Positions 1 through 12,068 of a stretch of 60,000 nt of DNA are shown here, piece after piece. Position 1 is the stretch's first letter. Every line of letters starts with the position of its first letter. The position numbers and the translations under genes were made by a program. The stretch covers positions 23,426,025-23,486,024 of the forward strand of contig OU612070.1 in assembly GCA_914767715.1 (NCBI GenBank), written 5' to 3'. The stretch comes from Membranipora membranacea (lineage: Eukaryota > Bryozoa > Gymnolaemata > Cheilostomatida > Membraniporidae). The notes under the pieces were generated by a model. It saw only the letters and a program-made list of their open reading frames with translations. It was not told the origin of the DNA and did no database searches.

Positions 1-11
1 GATTGTATTGA
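1..11 (+). CDS. Last codons of an upstream TRIM-like gene (copy 0), partial
   Basis: The first 11 bases match the end of the last exon of the TRIM-like genes at 32741 and 58762, finishing Leu-Tyr-stop (TGA at 9-11). The rest of this gene lies outside the window. It shows that the window opens inside another unit of the TRIM/P450 tandem array. Only the terminal codons are visible, so nothing can be said about whether the copy is intact. Confidence 0.7.
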
Positions 12-63
12 GTGTAACCATAGATTTAAAAACAGTACTGTTTTTTAAATCTATGAGTGTAAC
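10..63. mobile_element. 36-bp foldback insertion with 9-bp target duplication
   Basis: GAGTGTAAC occurs at 10-18 and again at 55-63. Between them (19-54) lies a near-perfect palindrome, CATAGATTTAAAAACAG then TA then its complement with one extra base. The paralogous sites near 32737 and 58758 have a single GAGTGTAAC-like motif (GAATGTAAC at 32737) and no insert, so they are empty sites. A 9-bp duplication is typical of MULE-type transposition, and a MULE is present in this window, but the link is inference. Confidence 0.75.
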
Positions 64-1099
64 TGAACTAAACAAAAAATCGTACACCATCACATCACAA
101 TCAAGCTATACCATAGACTTATCAATTTAATGAGCTATGAGAATTTTATTTGATTCACAAGGCAGTTGATGTTTTGAAGCAATTAATGTGTTTAATAGTC
201 GGGGAGCTTGGGTTCAAAATTCATGTTAAAAGTGTAGAGTCTGATTTTCTTACATTATCTAGTAGAAGTGTTTTATTGTTGTATTCTGCCCTCATAACAG
301 GAATCACAAGGGGGGATGAGTCTTTATTCTGTGTGTGGTGTAAGCAAACATACTGAGGACCTATAGTGATACTGGTAGCCCACTGCGAGGACCTGCTGAA
401 TGATGAACCAGTAAAAAAGACTGGAACAACTGTATACTGAACGACACATGTCCTCTGATTCGCTATGAGGATGGTCAGAACTGCTGCAAGCAGCAATAAA
501 AATAAGCAACAGTATTTTTTTAAATTTCAAATGAAATAGGATATGTCCTGTGTCAATTGCAACTAGAATTATTCATTATAGTTACAGCGCTTGAGATATT
601 ATTGTGATGCAAGCAGTACCCTTTACTGCCGATGATCACCGTCGGTTAATGTTATATTGATTTAATTTTATTGTAAAATCAGATCATACATCAAACCATA
701 CAAACTTTGATGTGTATGATGTGGGAGCGTAGCCAATCAAACTTATGGACCCTTTGTTGTTACTAAAATTTAATGAGGAAAAGAAGAATCAATAGAGATT
801 ATTCATTTGGTTGATAAATAAGACATAAACAGGGTCAATAATTGCATGGGATATAAGGATTGTTTTAAATTGTTTAGCATATCTACTGATCCAGCCTACC
901 AATCAGTCAAGGGAGGATAAATGCCAATACAGGCCGATTGGATCAAACCTCATGTAAGGTTTTCCTGTTTGAAACAAAATCATGAAATAAATTAGAGCAT
1001 GACTTGCCCTAACATAGCTGCTATGGATATATTGAAGCTGACACTATCACAGATAGATTGTGATTACATATAAAACTTCAAAATGGAGATTAGGGGCCA
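64..1099. other. Intergenic spacer between TRIM copy 0 and P450 copy 1
   Basis: This is the 3'-to-3' spacer of the tail-to-tail gene pair. It is repeated at 32742-33694 and 58763-59854. AATAAA-like signals near 495-505 suit the upstream TRIM-like transcript. Copies 1 and 3 share a stretch (about 525-650 and 59235-59365) that copy 2 lacks. Short frames here are not conserved as coding and I call no gene. Confidence 0.6.
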
Positions 1100-4000
1100 T
1101 TACTTTGATTCTGAGTTAACAGAGGAAAATATAAGTTCATATGGCTTCGGAGAGTTGAGGAAATCCTCTACTTTCTCATCTGTAGCCTGAGATCCAGGTG
1201 GTAGTTTGATGTTATACCTCTGAAGGATTGTGGTGATGAAGAGGAAATACTCCATCCTTGCTAACGGCTCACCAGGGCAAGCTCGCCTCCCTATAAGAAA
1301 AGGCAACTGATGAAATAATTGTACTGTATTATTTAAGAATTTTTCTGCCAATGATTTCTGCTGGCGTAAAATTTTTGTTTTTTTCTTTAATACTTTATTT
1401 TTTATATTTTTTTTTATATTTTTTATATTATTTATTATATAATGAGAGGGATTTTGAGGAATTCCTGCTATGCTGCGTGTCTTCATTTTGACCCATCAGG
1501 CCGTTGAAACTGAAAAAATTATGTGTAGGCAACGAACCCATTGGTTCAATTCATAAACCTGTCATTATCAGAATTACGGAGCGTAAATCCTCAAAAACCA
1601 TACTTTTGACTGTCAAATGCGGCTGAACTGAGCAAGGTGTGGCCGTATAGGTAAGTAATTATGTAGGTAGGTGAGTGAGTGAGTGCGTGCGTGAGTGAGT
1701 AAACCAGAGAGTGATAAGGAAATTAAGTGAATAAGGTTTTCAAGTGTGAAAGTGAAAACATTTATTTAGTTCTGAACTGCGAATCACACGAGTGAGCCAT
1801 AGATTACGTTGTCAGGTCGCCTCATGTAAGCGTTTACGCCATGTTGATGATTCAGGCATACATGACTTTTACTATTTTTTAGTTGTCTTTGCATGATGGC
1901 AAGACTGTAGATGAGTACAGGCTAAACATAGGGTGGTTGGGATGGTTGAGAGCTTGTAATTTAGGTATGCTAGTTGTGAGTTATAAAAGATTTTGTTTTG
2001 GGTGATATTTCACTCGTTTGAGATCAGTGTAGATTTTGCTGCATTTAATGAGGTGTCGAAGTATTTGTTTTTTTCTAAGCTAAGGGGGTAACACGAAATG
2101 TGACCTATCATGTATTACTGTACATTATTATAAGGGAGTTGCCTGCACATCACAAAATTACATTTATTAGAAACCTACAGTTCGGTGACTTAAGGCTGGT
2201 TCCGTCGCTGTGAAAGGTAGACAGGACTTTGCATGTTGGAAGGACAATTGGGTGGACGTTTGGGCAGTCTGACATTACGTTTTCAATATAAGTTCCAATT
2301 TCTTACCTAATCCAAAAGCAATAACTCTTTGTTTCTTTAGTTGCACATCACCAGTTAGAAACCTGTCAGGATTAAATGTATGTGGATCTTCAAAGACTTC
2401 TTTATCATGTAAGACTGAGCTCATGTTGAATATCAACTCAGATCCAGCAGGTATATTCTGGAAAATATATCAAAGTTAGGTAGTATCGATACGGTATGAA
2501 ATTAAAGGCTACAGAAGGACCAAAGTAATATATAGTAATGGGAGCTAGTTAAGCAGAAAGTCTTTCGATATTTTTACACTGAAATCTCATAACCCCTCTG
2601 GGTAAAAATTGTGTACTGTTAGAAAGTTTTTCCAGTGTAGAAATATTGCATAACTACCACAGAACTAGCTGCCAGGTTATATATTGCTTTGGACTTTCTG
2701 TAGCCATTATTTGTGCTGTTCACCAGATAATATATTTAGATTTATCTGTGGGTATAACTCCCGTTTCTAATATGACTGAAATATTTATCAATAGGGTAAG
2801 AGGAAAAAGAAGAATCAGATGCCAACATAAAGACCAACACATGACATAGTGAGCAGGGGGATATCCTTGAACAAATATATTGGTAGGGCTTTGCACCAGC
2901 TGAGTTGATCTCTATAGTCACTACCGTTGTATACATGCCAAAATTGGTAGGGCTCAGCCCAAACAGCTCTCATTGACGATACCCCCCTGATAGTGAATCG
3001 TATAATAGCGGAATAGCAGCTGGGTGTTTGATATGACTGATTTGAAGTTGCCGAACCTTGTAGGGTATACTTTTTAAATGCTTGCTTGGAAATGTTCGGT
3101 GTGAATTACCTGGCATCCCATCTCATGTACTGATTGTATTCATATTCTGTTTATATTTGCAATGCTTAGTGTTACAAGGTATGTTGTATGACATAGTAAG
3201 TTAAAACAGTATCTTACATATTTCCCAGCAATAGTGATATCCTTCTCGAATACATGAGGTACGCTTGTCGAGGCAATGTTGGCCATTCTCAAAACTTCCA
3301 GTAGAACAGCCTCCGTGTATGGCAAGGACAACCTGTCTCTGTATTCTACCTGGCGATCAAAACCTGGCAGAAAATACAAAACATGGATTGATGCTGAAAG
3401 TAGATGTTCTACTTCACAAGTATGTATTGATTTGTGGTCATTGCCAACTCCTTACGGAGAGTTCGCTCTATCGCTTCGAATAGCATGAGAAAAAGTTGGT
3501 TTTGCTTTTTAATCTGTCAGGGTCAACTTAGGATTTGAAAGTAAATATTTTGCCCATATATTCAATGTCGTTGCAACTGGTAATTTAAGGTCTGTTCTTT
3601 GAGATGAGAATCAATTTACTTTTTACCTAAAAAACTAACAAAAACTATTGGAGGCAGTGACTAAAATTATACGGTTGTGAGTAATTAAATAACTAGATGA
3701 TTAACTCATCAAAGAAGTATAGGAAGAGGGAGGGTGTGCATCACAAACTTAAATATTAAAATAAATCATTTTTGCAAATGAGACTTTATCCCGCTGGACG
3801 TGGTCTTGGTAAATTCACATAATATGTCTTTACATCTACCATTGAAGGAACTTTGCTTGCAATTTTGTTGTTGCAACACACTTGAGACATAGTTGCACCG
3901 GTGTAAATACATAATTGAAAGTTGGATCAAGGAGTTGCTTCTTGGTTGGAGCAACTGTCTGAGTTGCGATTTGTCATGGTTGCAATTAGTTATGGTTGCA

Positions 4001-7000
4001 ATTTGTTATTGTTGCTTACCAATAATACTTTTGATTTCATGGCGAACTTTTGTTTGCACATCAGGATAGAGGCATACATAGAGAAGTGCCCATTTAATAG
4101 CTTGTGATGTTGTGTCAGTTCCTGCTACATATAATTGAGAGCACAATGCGGAAGCGTTTCCATCTGTAATGATATGAAAGTCTTATTTATATACATCTAT
4201 CGTGAGTATATCAGATACCCTTGTGCCACGTGTTATACTGACTTAGTGAGAGCTGGGAGATGGTCGGGAGAGGTTCGGGTAGGACAAAACCAGTCTTCTT
4301 CCATCACTGATTCCAGGTGTGGTACACAATCACTATGTTCCCATGTGTCGATTTTGTAAGGATTTCGGGAGTAATCGCTCCATGGAAACGGCATTAAAGT
4401 CAAATTCCGATTGTGACAAATGACTTTTTGGACTCAAATATCCATACCTTGTTTATTCAACCTGTTTGGTGGCGTGGCTGAATGGTTAGCCGCTTGCACA
4501 CAATGCTATCAAAGGGATAACACACGGCAGGCCGGGGTTCAGGTCCCGGCCGCGGCAGATTCTTTTCATGTTTTTCCCATCATGGGAATGGTTAGAATCC
4601 ACGAAATTGGAGTGAACCACAAAATCGAAGCATGGGACCATAGTGAATAACTTGTTACTACTTCAAATATGAAAAAATGTGTCAGTGGTATTGATAAAAG
4701 GCTCAATATATCATATGACACTTTAACTACTGCTGCCACTCAAGGAACTGTGTCCTCTCTGAATTCTGGATAACTCAAAGATACTTAATTGAGGGTTTAA
4801 TCTCAGAATTTTCACCTAATTAGAAAGTGATTTGCACAAACTGATCGTCCAAATCAGGGTATGAAATTGATGCACGAGGTGATGACATCACCACATCATC
4901 TAGTTAATTTATTTCATACCCTGATTGTCATTATCAATTTGTGCAAATTATTTGCCAATTAGGTGAAAATTCTGAGACTGCAGACTCACTTTGATAGTCT
5001 TGAGCTTTACATTATTATATTAAATAATCACACATTTGCCTGAATGGCTTAACAACAAAAGATGGAGCTCCCATATTTACCTAAGAACACAGGGTCTTCC
5101 GAATCTTTGAGTGATCTGGAGTGCAGTAAGAATCTATCGATCAGATCGCTTCCTTCGCTCACACCCTCTAGATTCTTCACATGCTCGGTCACATGTTTTT
5201 CTCCGTCGGCTAACAGTATATTCGATTGTTCTTTCTCCCGTTTAACATTTGGAAGAAAGCTGGCAAAGGGCCAATTTTTCATCATTGCTGCCATACTGGT
5301 TTGCGCGATCACGTCATGCATGGTATCTAACAGGAACTGTAGGCTTGGATCGTCGTATTCAAGTCGTGTGTTTGATAACATTTCAGATATCAAGTTATAC
5401 GTGAATTTTGGAATGGCGTTATTAATACTGACTTGTTTTCCTAGGTTTGGGGTTATAAAGTGTCCCACAAATGTGTCAATTTCGGAAATGATTTTGGGTT
5501 CAAGAGCTGTTTTACCCATTCCTTCTTCTCGCAATCTGTTGATGGTAAAAGAACGGAGCGTCTTCCAGTGAGGATAAGGCGCCCAGACAATACCTGAAAC
5601 AATTAAGATACAATAGAAATGTCATCAGGAAAACAATAATTGTTCTACAACGTTTTTCATTCGTTGTCAGGTAGGGTTAGATCAAGATTAATCCAATTGC
5701 CTGCATTGCAGTTGTTCCCTTCCACTGGTCACGCCGTCGCAGCCGTCATAGCATGTGGCGTGACCGGTGGATCGGGAGCAACTCTGAATGCAGGCAAGTC
5801 GACCATTAGGAGTATCCGCTCTGAAATATCTCATAGAAATCTTTGGGTTTGTTAGGGCTTGTCAGCACCGTAATTTGTCCTGGTCGCTGTCTCATTGACT
5901 ATGACTCTCTGAGGTACAATCAAGCAACAGAGATTAGGGAGGGCCGAAAGGTGACCAGGACCGTCTCCAAAACAGTACAAGTATTTTGCAGAGAGTGGAA
6001 CCACATGGTTGCAGGTTGGTGTTCTTCATTGAAAATTCTCAAGCATATATCGATTACATACATGACAAGTTGGCAGACCCAAATCAGTAGTGTTGCCTGC
6101 GGACAAACTCCAAACCCGGACAGTCACTCTGCCCTTGCTCATAATAGTTCAAAGCTTAAACTTGAGTGTTCATTTTATGAATTGTGAGGGCGTTTTACCT
6201 GCTATTGCCGTAATTTATTCGACCTAGGAGGAACAGCCCTAAAGGGTCAGTTCTATTAGAAAAGTGGATATATTACCACAGTAAATAAAATATTAGGTAA
6301 ATTCGCCCTTGGTAACTATATTAAATAATCATTAATAATAATCATTTTCATGGGGAAATCCAACTGAATCCAACTTGAATTCAAGTTGTCTCCTTATTAC
6401 CAATATTGACATGAAACTTAGATTTAATTCTCCTCAGTCCTCATTGGTAATAGGGAGACAACTTGAATTCAAGTTGGATTCAGTTGGATTTCCCCATGAA
6501 AATGATTATTATTAATGATTATTTAATATAGTTACCAAGGGCGCGAATTTACCTATTGCGAGTTCATAGGGCAAATAAAAAAAATAAAAATTGTTGAAAA
6601 TAGCATTTTAGTATTTTTTTTAATATATTAGGGAGTTTCCCTCCCTGACATACCCTTTCTCAGCCTATAGCCAGAGATCTATCCAGCACATTTACAAGTT
6701 GCTATTTTCATCGTGCCTATCACAAAGTTGTGAGATGAAAAACAAACAAGCGTGTGGCAAGCCTTTATGTCATTATTATAAAGACTGGATTAGTGGTAGG
6801 AATTTACAAACATTACAAACTGTACAAGAGACTGTACATGAGATAACCTTGAAAAGAACAAGGAAAAGGGAGATAGGGAGGGGATGGGAATTACTCCTGT
6901 AAACTGGGAGCCTCCTTAGCAAATAAGGAGACTTGTCAGGGTATGACATTGAACCTGCGATCTATCCCATTGCATTCAGTGACAATAGATTAAAGTGATT

Positions 7001-8895
7001 AGGATGATGAAAGATTATGAATGAAAAAGATTCATAAAGATGATTGTAGAGTGACAATTAAAAGTATGTATAGTATAAAGTGAAGTTAGCTATTTATCAC
7101 TGTGGTACTGGCACTTACCTGGTGTCACCTTCGCAATATCTTCATGATGATAAGGCATCGTCCTTGTTGTTCTATTGCTTGCATAGTCAGCATTCTTTAT
7201 CAGTAGTTCATGCATGGCATCATAGCCTGAGATAACCATTATCTTCTGCCCTCCTAGCTCTATGGTGAATATCTGTATCAAGTATAATAAATCATCAAAG
7301 CACCATTACTGATCGACAGGGGCTAATTTAAAATTGAAGTCTCATCCAAGATGCATTTTAGTGTAGTCATTATTGTTCACATTGGCATTGGCAAAAGCAT
7401 GATGACATCATGCTTTTATAAGTTTTAGACCATGCGTTGATTGCTGTTCCACTTGATGTAACTTGATTAAACCCACAATCACAGATGGCTCCTGTGGCAG
7501 TAAATAGCAAGCGTTTGTGCCATCTCACCACCCCCAAATAAGAAATGGGTTGATGGCGCTAATTAGCATGCCTGTTTTACACTACCTGCAGCGTGCACTC
7601 ACATCCAACAGCACAGTCCATTCCACCATTATACCACCCTATACAGCCCAGCGTATGTGTTAGGGTTATTGACCTTACATGCCCCATTGCCAGGACCTCA
7701 ATTCACGGTACATGCGCTTGATTAAGAATGATTTTGCGAATAATGCATGAGACACTACTCATCCTGCCAGTACTGTTGCGAAGTTGGGTTCTAATCAGGA
7801 TGGCAAGATATAAAGCAGTCCACTCACCATGAAAGTCAGTAGACAAGTGCTCATGTGTGTCTCTTCAATCAAGGTCACGGTCAAGTCAGTCTCTGTCATA
7901 TATAGGTCAGGGCAGCTAATGATAACTCCTTAGTATGTACAGAGAGGACAACTCCAAGATACATGTACAAAGTACATGTATGACAACATGACAACAAACC
8001 TTATGATAGAACTACTCCACAAGTACTAAATTTCATAACACACCAACAAGAACTAGGTTCAGCATAGTTTAAGCGCTCAAACTGTGTCGGGATAGCTGGT
8101 AGTGGCATTTCATTATCAACCACTTCCTCCACCCACATTGTTGGGACATTGGTCGATAATAAAATGCCACTACCAGCTATCCCGACACAGTTTGAGTGCT
8201 TAATCTAGATTCATTATGGTAGAAAAGCATTTGCACTGCACTGCAAGTCCTGATTGCTGTCACAACTCGCCGCGCGTTGCTCCGATTTCGTTGTTCCCTC
8301 CATATCATGTAACAACACGCTATACTATAGACTTATGTTGAGTTGATCAAACTTGACAGTCATTCCTGCTCCAAAGACCAAGGTGTTACATTTTCAGACT
8401 GTAATCACACTGCAGTTGCCTTAGACCAAATATCATTTGTGCCACTATGTACTCATCAGCAACCTCTCCAGACTATCACAAGATTTGATATTTAACCAGG
8501 CAGTTGACATGTAAAGTTATTCTGTGACTTGCTGTGAAGGCGGTTGGTTACTGCCAGGCAGTGGCGCACAACTAGACCTAGTGCTAAGTTTCCTGACAAA
8601 GCATCAAAAAACCATACATATACTTCACCAAGTGCGCGTGATTATGGAATATATGAGAGAATGACAGAAGACTAGAACAAGCAATACTCACATCTCCATA
8701 GTGACGACGACTGTACTCAAACAGCTTGCTTAGTTTTCCACCGAACCACATAATCATAGGTAAGCTTCCTAGAATGGGTACACATAGTGGTCCTGGTGGA
8801 TGCTTTGAGTTTCTGGATCGCTGAGTGATATAATAGTGAGCTAACAAAGCTGTGCCTACTGCTATAAGCGAAGGTGTTAGTAATCCATCCATCAC
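1100..8895 (-). CDS. Cytochrome P450, CYP2-clan-like, copy 1 (7 exons, 500 aa)
   Basis: Exons on the minus strand are 8692-8895, 7119-7272, 5081-5593, 4020-4163, 3218-3363, 2307-2457 and 1100-1290. They total 1503 bases, an open frame of 500 residues, the usual P450 length. It starts with a hydrophobic ER anchor (about residues 4-24) and a proline hinge HPPGP (32-36). The C-helix WxxxR is W129-R133, the I-helix motif AGTDTT is 304-309, and the K-helix ExxR is E361-R364. The haem loop FGLGRRACPG (435-444) has the axial thiolate Cys442 and continues EPLAR as in CYP2-type enzymes. It should be a membrane-bound monooxygenase; the substrate is unknown. It lies tail-to-tail with TRIM copy 0 and is nearly identical to copy 2. 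Introns hold several MITEs and a tRNA-derived repeat. No defect is visible. Confidence 0.93.
1656..1702. repeat. GTGAGT-type simple repeat in P450 copy 1 intron 6
   Basis: A run of GTAGGTAGG passing into GTGAGTGAGTGAGTG units lies in the last intron. The paralogous run near 34262-34305 has a different unit arrangement, so it has changed since the duplication. Confidence 0.7.
4466..4660 (+). repeat. tRNA-derived SINE-like repeat (P450 copy 1, intron 3)
   Basis: A tRNA-like head starts near 4469. It has an A-box-like TGGCTGAATGGTTAG and a B-box-like GGTTCAGGTCCC with a GC-rich T-arm-type hairpin. The acceptor stem pairs poorly and no convincing anticodon arm forms, so I do not call a working tRNA. 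A non-tRNA tail with a short hairpin (TTTTTCCCATCATGGGAAT) follows. The copy at 36823-37017 has a better B box (GGTTCAAGTCCC). Confidence 0.55.
4801..4977. mobile_element. 177-bp palindromic MITE in P450 copy 1 intron 3
   Basis: The ends are inverted: TCTCAGAATTTTCACCTAAT and its complement. A second inner inverted pair (AATCAGGGTATGAAAT) surrounds the centre. The same 177-bp element sits at the same site in P450 copy 2 (37158-37334), so it predates the duplication. I could not define a target duplication. Confidence 0.65.
5696..5798. repeat. Hairpin repeat, family A (P450 copy 1, intron 2)
   Basis: The ends TTGCCTGCATT and AATGCAGGCAA are inverted and are followed inside by a second inverted pair around GTTGTTCCC / GGGAGCAAC and CACTGGTCACGCC / GGCGTGACCGGTG. 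The copy in P450 copy 2 is near 38053-38156. A relative lies at 45241-45360 in unrelated sequence, so this is a dispersed family. Confidence 0.55.
6058..6240 (+). repeat. Dispersed repeat, family B (P450 copy 1, intron 2)
   Basis: The sequence beginning CATACATGACAAGTTGGCAG recurs at the paralogous site (about 38401-38600). It recurs again, diverged, at about 40181-40390 inside P450 copy 2 intron 1. Three occurrences with two different flanks mark it as a repeat family. No open frame or terminal structure is evident. Confidence 0.5.
6294..6555. mobile_element. 262-bp MITE with very long inverted repeats (P450 copy 1, intron 2)
   Basis: The two halves, running from TAGGTAAATTCGC to the centre near 6425 and back out to GCGAATTTACCTA, are almost perfect inverted repeats of more than 100 bases. 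The same element is at 38659-38915 in P450 copy 2. Transcripts would form a strong hairpin. The target duplication is unclear (TA possible). Confidence 0.75.
8069..8203. mobile_element. 127-bp MITE flanked by TTAA (P450 copy 1, intron 1)
   Basis: The core 8073-8199 has inverted ends (GCGCTCAAACTGTGTCGG and complement, extending over about 45 bases) and is bounded by TTAA on both sides (8069-8072 and 8200-8203). TTAA duplication is typical of piggyBac-like elements; a TAA duplication (Harbinger-like) is also possible. The same element is in P450 copy 2 at 40534-40668. Confidence 0.7.
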
Positions 8896-9398
8896 TGCTG
8901 CTAGTAGTACGATTGCGACAGTTTATGGTGCCTGTGGCTCTACTAGCTTGCTAGTACTACCAACATGTAGTTATCACTGCAACTACTGTGCAAACAAATA
9001 AGGTACACTGTAGCCAAGCCTTTCACTGTTATATGCAGTTATTTGCAGCTTTCGTTCTCAATTATAATCTTGCCCTGTAGGAGTCAATGTGTGCATTCAA
9101 CCAAGGAGTAACAGTAACTTCGCTATTACTCCTTGATTCCAGTCAACATATTATCACAGAGTAAGGATATATATCCTTACTCTGTGATATTATTGAAATG
9201 ATTTCAATAGGTTCCTAATTGATATATGAACGAGCAGCACATAAACATAAAGAGTAATTTCAAGAATATGGTGTCAATACTAAACAATCTGACATTACAC
9301 GTTTGATGATAGCGAATACAAAACCAGATTTGCGGTCGACAATCTAGTCCGAAAATTTTTGGATAAAATACAGGTGCTGATATCGGTAATGATGATGG
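8896..9398. other. Upstream region of P450 copy 1 with two palindromes
   Basis: No gene is seen. A hairpin near 9103-9135 (AAGGAGTAACAG / CTATTACTCCTT) belongs to a short dispersed motif also seen near 18758-18785 and 42714-42745. At 9154-9189 a 36-base perfect palindrome reads ATCACAGAGTAAGGATAT and its complement; in copy 2 (near 42759) only the first half is present. Confidence 0.55.
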
Positions 9399-9606
9399 CA
9401 GACCTGGGTCCAAGTCATGGTAAGTCAAGTCATCTTCAAGTCAAGTCAAAGTCACGACTTGACTTGACTTAACAAAATTATGACTTGACTTGACTTGATG
9501 GCGAAAAAAATAGACACCAATTGACTTGACTTGGTGTAAATGTGACTTGACTTGACTTAGCATCGACAATGAATTGACTTGACTTGGACCCAGGTCCGGA
9601 TAATGG
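9391..9606. mobile_element. 200-bp hAT-like MITE with AAGTC/GACTT minisatellite core
   Basis: The ends are inverted: CAGACCTGGGTCCAAGTC at 9399 and the complement of CGGACCTGGGTCCAAGTC at 9598. They are flanked by GATGATGG (9391-9398) and GATAATGG (9599-9606), an 8-bp duplication with one difference. The inside is built from AAGTC/GACTT pentamer runs in both orientations. An 8-bp duplication and CAG-type ends fit the hAT group. Open frames over it are repeat artefacts. Confidence 0.65.
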
Positions 9607-9783
9607 TCACAGCAAAAAGGGATGAGGATAGAGAAACAAGAACCATGATAAGGGAACAATCAATATGTGCTGATTGCGCATACTCAAAACCAATCGTCCC
9701 ATCCCGACAGTTGACCCGGTACATATCCCTTACCAACATCATGAAGCCTTTTTGGAACGAATATTTGTACGCCTCAATTGGCA

Positions 9784-10201
9784 ATTGGAGTTGACAAAAC
9801 GTTATTGGCAAATTGTGATTGGCAAAATGAATTTGGAAAAATGAGATTGGTAATATGTCTTTGGCAAAATATGATTGGCAAAATTTGATAAGGCCACTAC
9901 CCATGAGGCCACTGGTCATAAAGCCACTGGTTCCAAGGTTTAGTTCATTGCTGGTTCAATGGTTAAATAGTAGAAGTCTGATATCAACTTTCCATTGACA
10001 TGTTTTTTGGGCCCATAAAACAAAATTCTAGCTCTTGATATGCCATCTATCAATATTTTTTTTCTTTCTAGTCACTGATCTCCATTTTGTAAAATAAGAA
10101 AAGATCTCACCTACCCATTGCAAATAATTTATAAATGGCTCCACCCGGACATCTTCTCACACATGATCTCTGTACCGTAAGTCCCACTTTATACATTAAA
10201 A
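9784..10201. repeat. Foldback-type element, left part
   Basis: Tandem ATTGGCAAAAT-type units (about 9804-9885) are followed by GGCCACT-type units (9890-9935) and a unique core up to about 10201. The same order occurs uninterrupted at about 42940-43570, where it ends in inverted GGCCAGTGGCCTTTT units. Here those right-hand units are about 11 kb away at 21132-21250, so the element is split by later sequence. Confidence 0.55.
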
Positions 10202-11056
10202 TGTGTCTTGATGGACAAATTTAAGTCATCACAAACAAACAGTCAGCACTTTTAGATCAAAGCAATGCGGCCCTGAAAAGTAATGTGACAATAATTTATA
10301 TACACAAGGAAAGATTTTTAATAACATCTTTACCCAATGCACCCTGTGATCCATTTTGATTATCACTTGGTTATAAACACTCTCGTGAACAATACAAGCC
10401 TGAACAGAAATCTATCTGTGCATCCATCGAATGTTTTTTTTATTTTTGATGACCAACAGACCCAACCGACTCAGCTTGAACTGTTGCTTAAAGTTATGTA
10501 ACCTGATCACTGACATTTCTGTCAGATGCAGCAAACGATTAACCGTACAAGAAAATTAGAGGGACACACACACACAGTTAAAATCTTCGACAACGGGGAT
10601 AACAGATTTTATTTCCGTAAAGTGTGACAGTACAAAACTAAAGGTCAATCACATATCATATAAAGACACAGTGCAATAAATAACTTGTTAATATTCAACA
10701 AATACATTTCTATACCGAAACCATACAATTAATAACAGATCATAACCTGGATTAGAAATCCCATAAAAATATGACACGTGTCAAAACTAATTACCTTTGC
10801 ACCTATTATTGGTGATTGGTTTCAAAAAGCGGAGAAAAACAATGAGCTTGCAAAAGTCAAAAGCTAAGACTAAGGGTGAGGTCTAGGTCACCAGACATCA
10901 TAACACAAATTACACTGGTTTCTGATTTTTTTTTTTGGTCATAAGTTCCATTGTCATCCACATGTTGTCAATTTGAATAGCTATGGTGATCTGTTTCGGA
11001 CCTGGACCTGCTTGTTGTGAGAGCTTTGCTGCTTGTTCGCTGACTTCGAATTGATG
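10202..11056. other. Sequence specific to unit 1, no gene recognised
   Basis: A/T-rich DNA with a short CACACA run near 10567 and no open frame of note. It is absent from the paralogous unit 2, where the flanks join directly near 43434. It is part of the roughly 11-kb unit-1-specific insertion. Confidence 0.5.
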
Positions 11057-11904
11057 ATAGGAGATAGGGGTGGAACGGATCAGGGTTAGGCAACCTCGGG
11101 TCGGATATCGGATCGGTCGATAAATTCAACCTCGGATCGGATCCGGATAACGCGTACAAACGCTTAGTCCAAGCAGCTGTACTTTTGCACCATAATATAC
11201 AGTTAAGGTAATTGAATACATGGATAAACAGCGTCAACAATATTTTCCCTGAACCATTACCCTAATTTAAATGCGCATGTATCTACTTGGGTATAATACT
11301 TTACAAGGACCAACTTATCACTCAAACAGCCACGGTGCAAGGATCACACAAACAGTTTATTTGAAAGTATCATTTAATGAGTACAAAGATCTCTTGATTC
11401 AATTTGCCAGGATCACTCAAACCCCCATGTTTTTAATCACTGAGTTCGAACAAACTCCCTGCTCATATGCCCCAAACTCTCTGCTGTGATTAGGATAGGA
11501 ATTATCCTCCTACTTTGAAGAAGAGATAACCTTGTACATTAAACTAGATAGTTTGTTACAGGGAACATCATTGGACAAAAATTAAGTCCTTATTCACAAC
11601 GATCTGAGTAAAGATGCTTCCCTCAATTTCAGCAGAAAACCACATCCATCACATTTAATCAGCAACAATATAATTAGCTATGAAAATAAGATAGGTATTG
11701 ATTGCCTACTGATCACCACTGAGTGCTTTCAGCCAAACTCCATAATCTAATCTGAACCACAAATTAATTACTATCATACTTCTTTCCCGGTAACTGTAAA
11801 TTGCTGAACGGCTGAACAGGCTGAACAGGCTGAACAGCGTTTCTCAGACTACCAAATCCTTTTCATCTGATTGGCTGAACATACCAAAGTGTGGACAACT
11901 CCCT

Positions 11905-12005
11905 AGATATTGCTGATTTTTTTATTTGCAATCCCCCTAGATATTGCTGATTTTTTTATTTGCAATCCCCCTAGATATTGCTGATTTTTTATTTGCAATC
12001 CCCTA
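11905..12005. repeat. 34-bp tandem repeat at the left MULE end
   Basis: Three direct copies of a unit containing TAGATATTGCTGATTTTTT and ending in TTTGCAATCCCC. The right end of the element has only one copy (near 18972-18997), so the array expanded at one end only. It lies directly upstream of the transposase start and could be part of its promoter; that is inference. Confidence 0.75.
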
Positions 12006-12068
12006 GCAGCCTAGCATCCTTTCAGATTCAGAATTCTTCGATACAAGTCTAGAACTATAATCGTCATT

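Noticed and set aside
4469-4557. Functional tRNA gene
   Set aside because: A and B boxes are present but the acceptor stem mispairs and no anticodon arm is convincing.
4420-4650. 76-codon frame conserved in both P450 copies (also 36777-37007)
   Set aside because: It overlaps the tRNA-derived repeat inside an intron; conservation follows from the recent duplication, not from coding.
5062-5571. 169-codon + strand frame (and its copy at 37419-37928)
   Set aside because: It is the antisense of P450 exon 3, which has clear P450 motifs on the other strand.
9557-9919. 120-codon - strand frame
   Set aside because: Runs through two different repeats (pentamer-rich MITE and foldback units).
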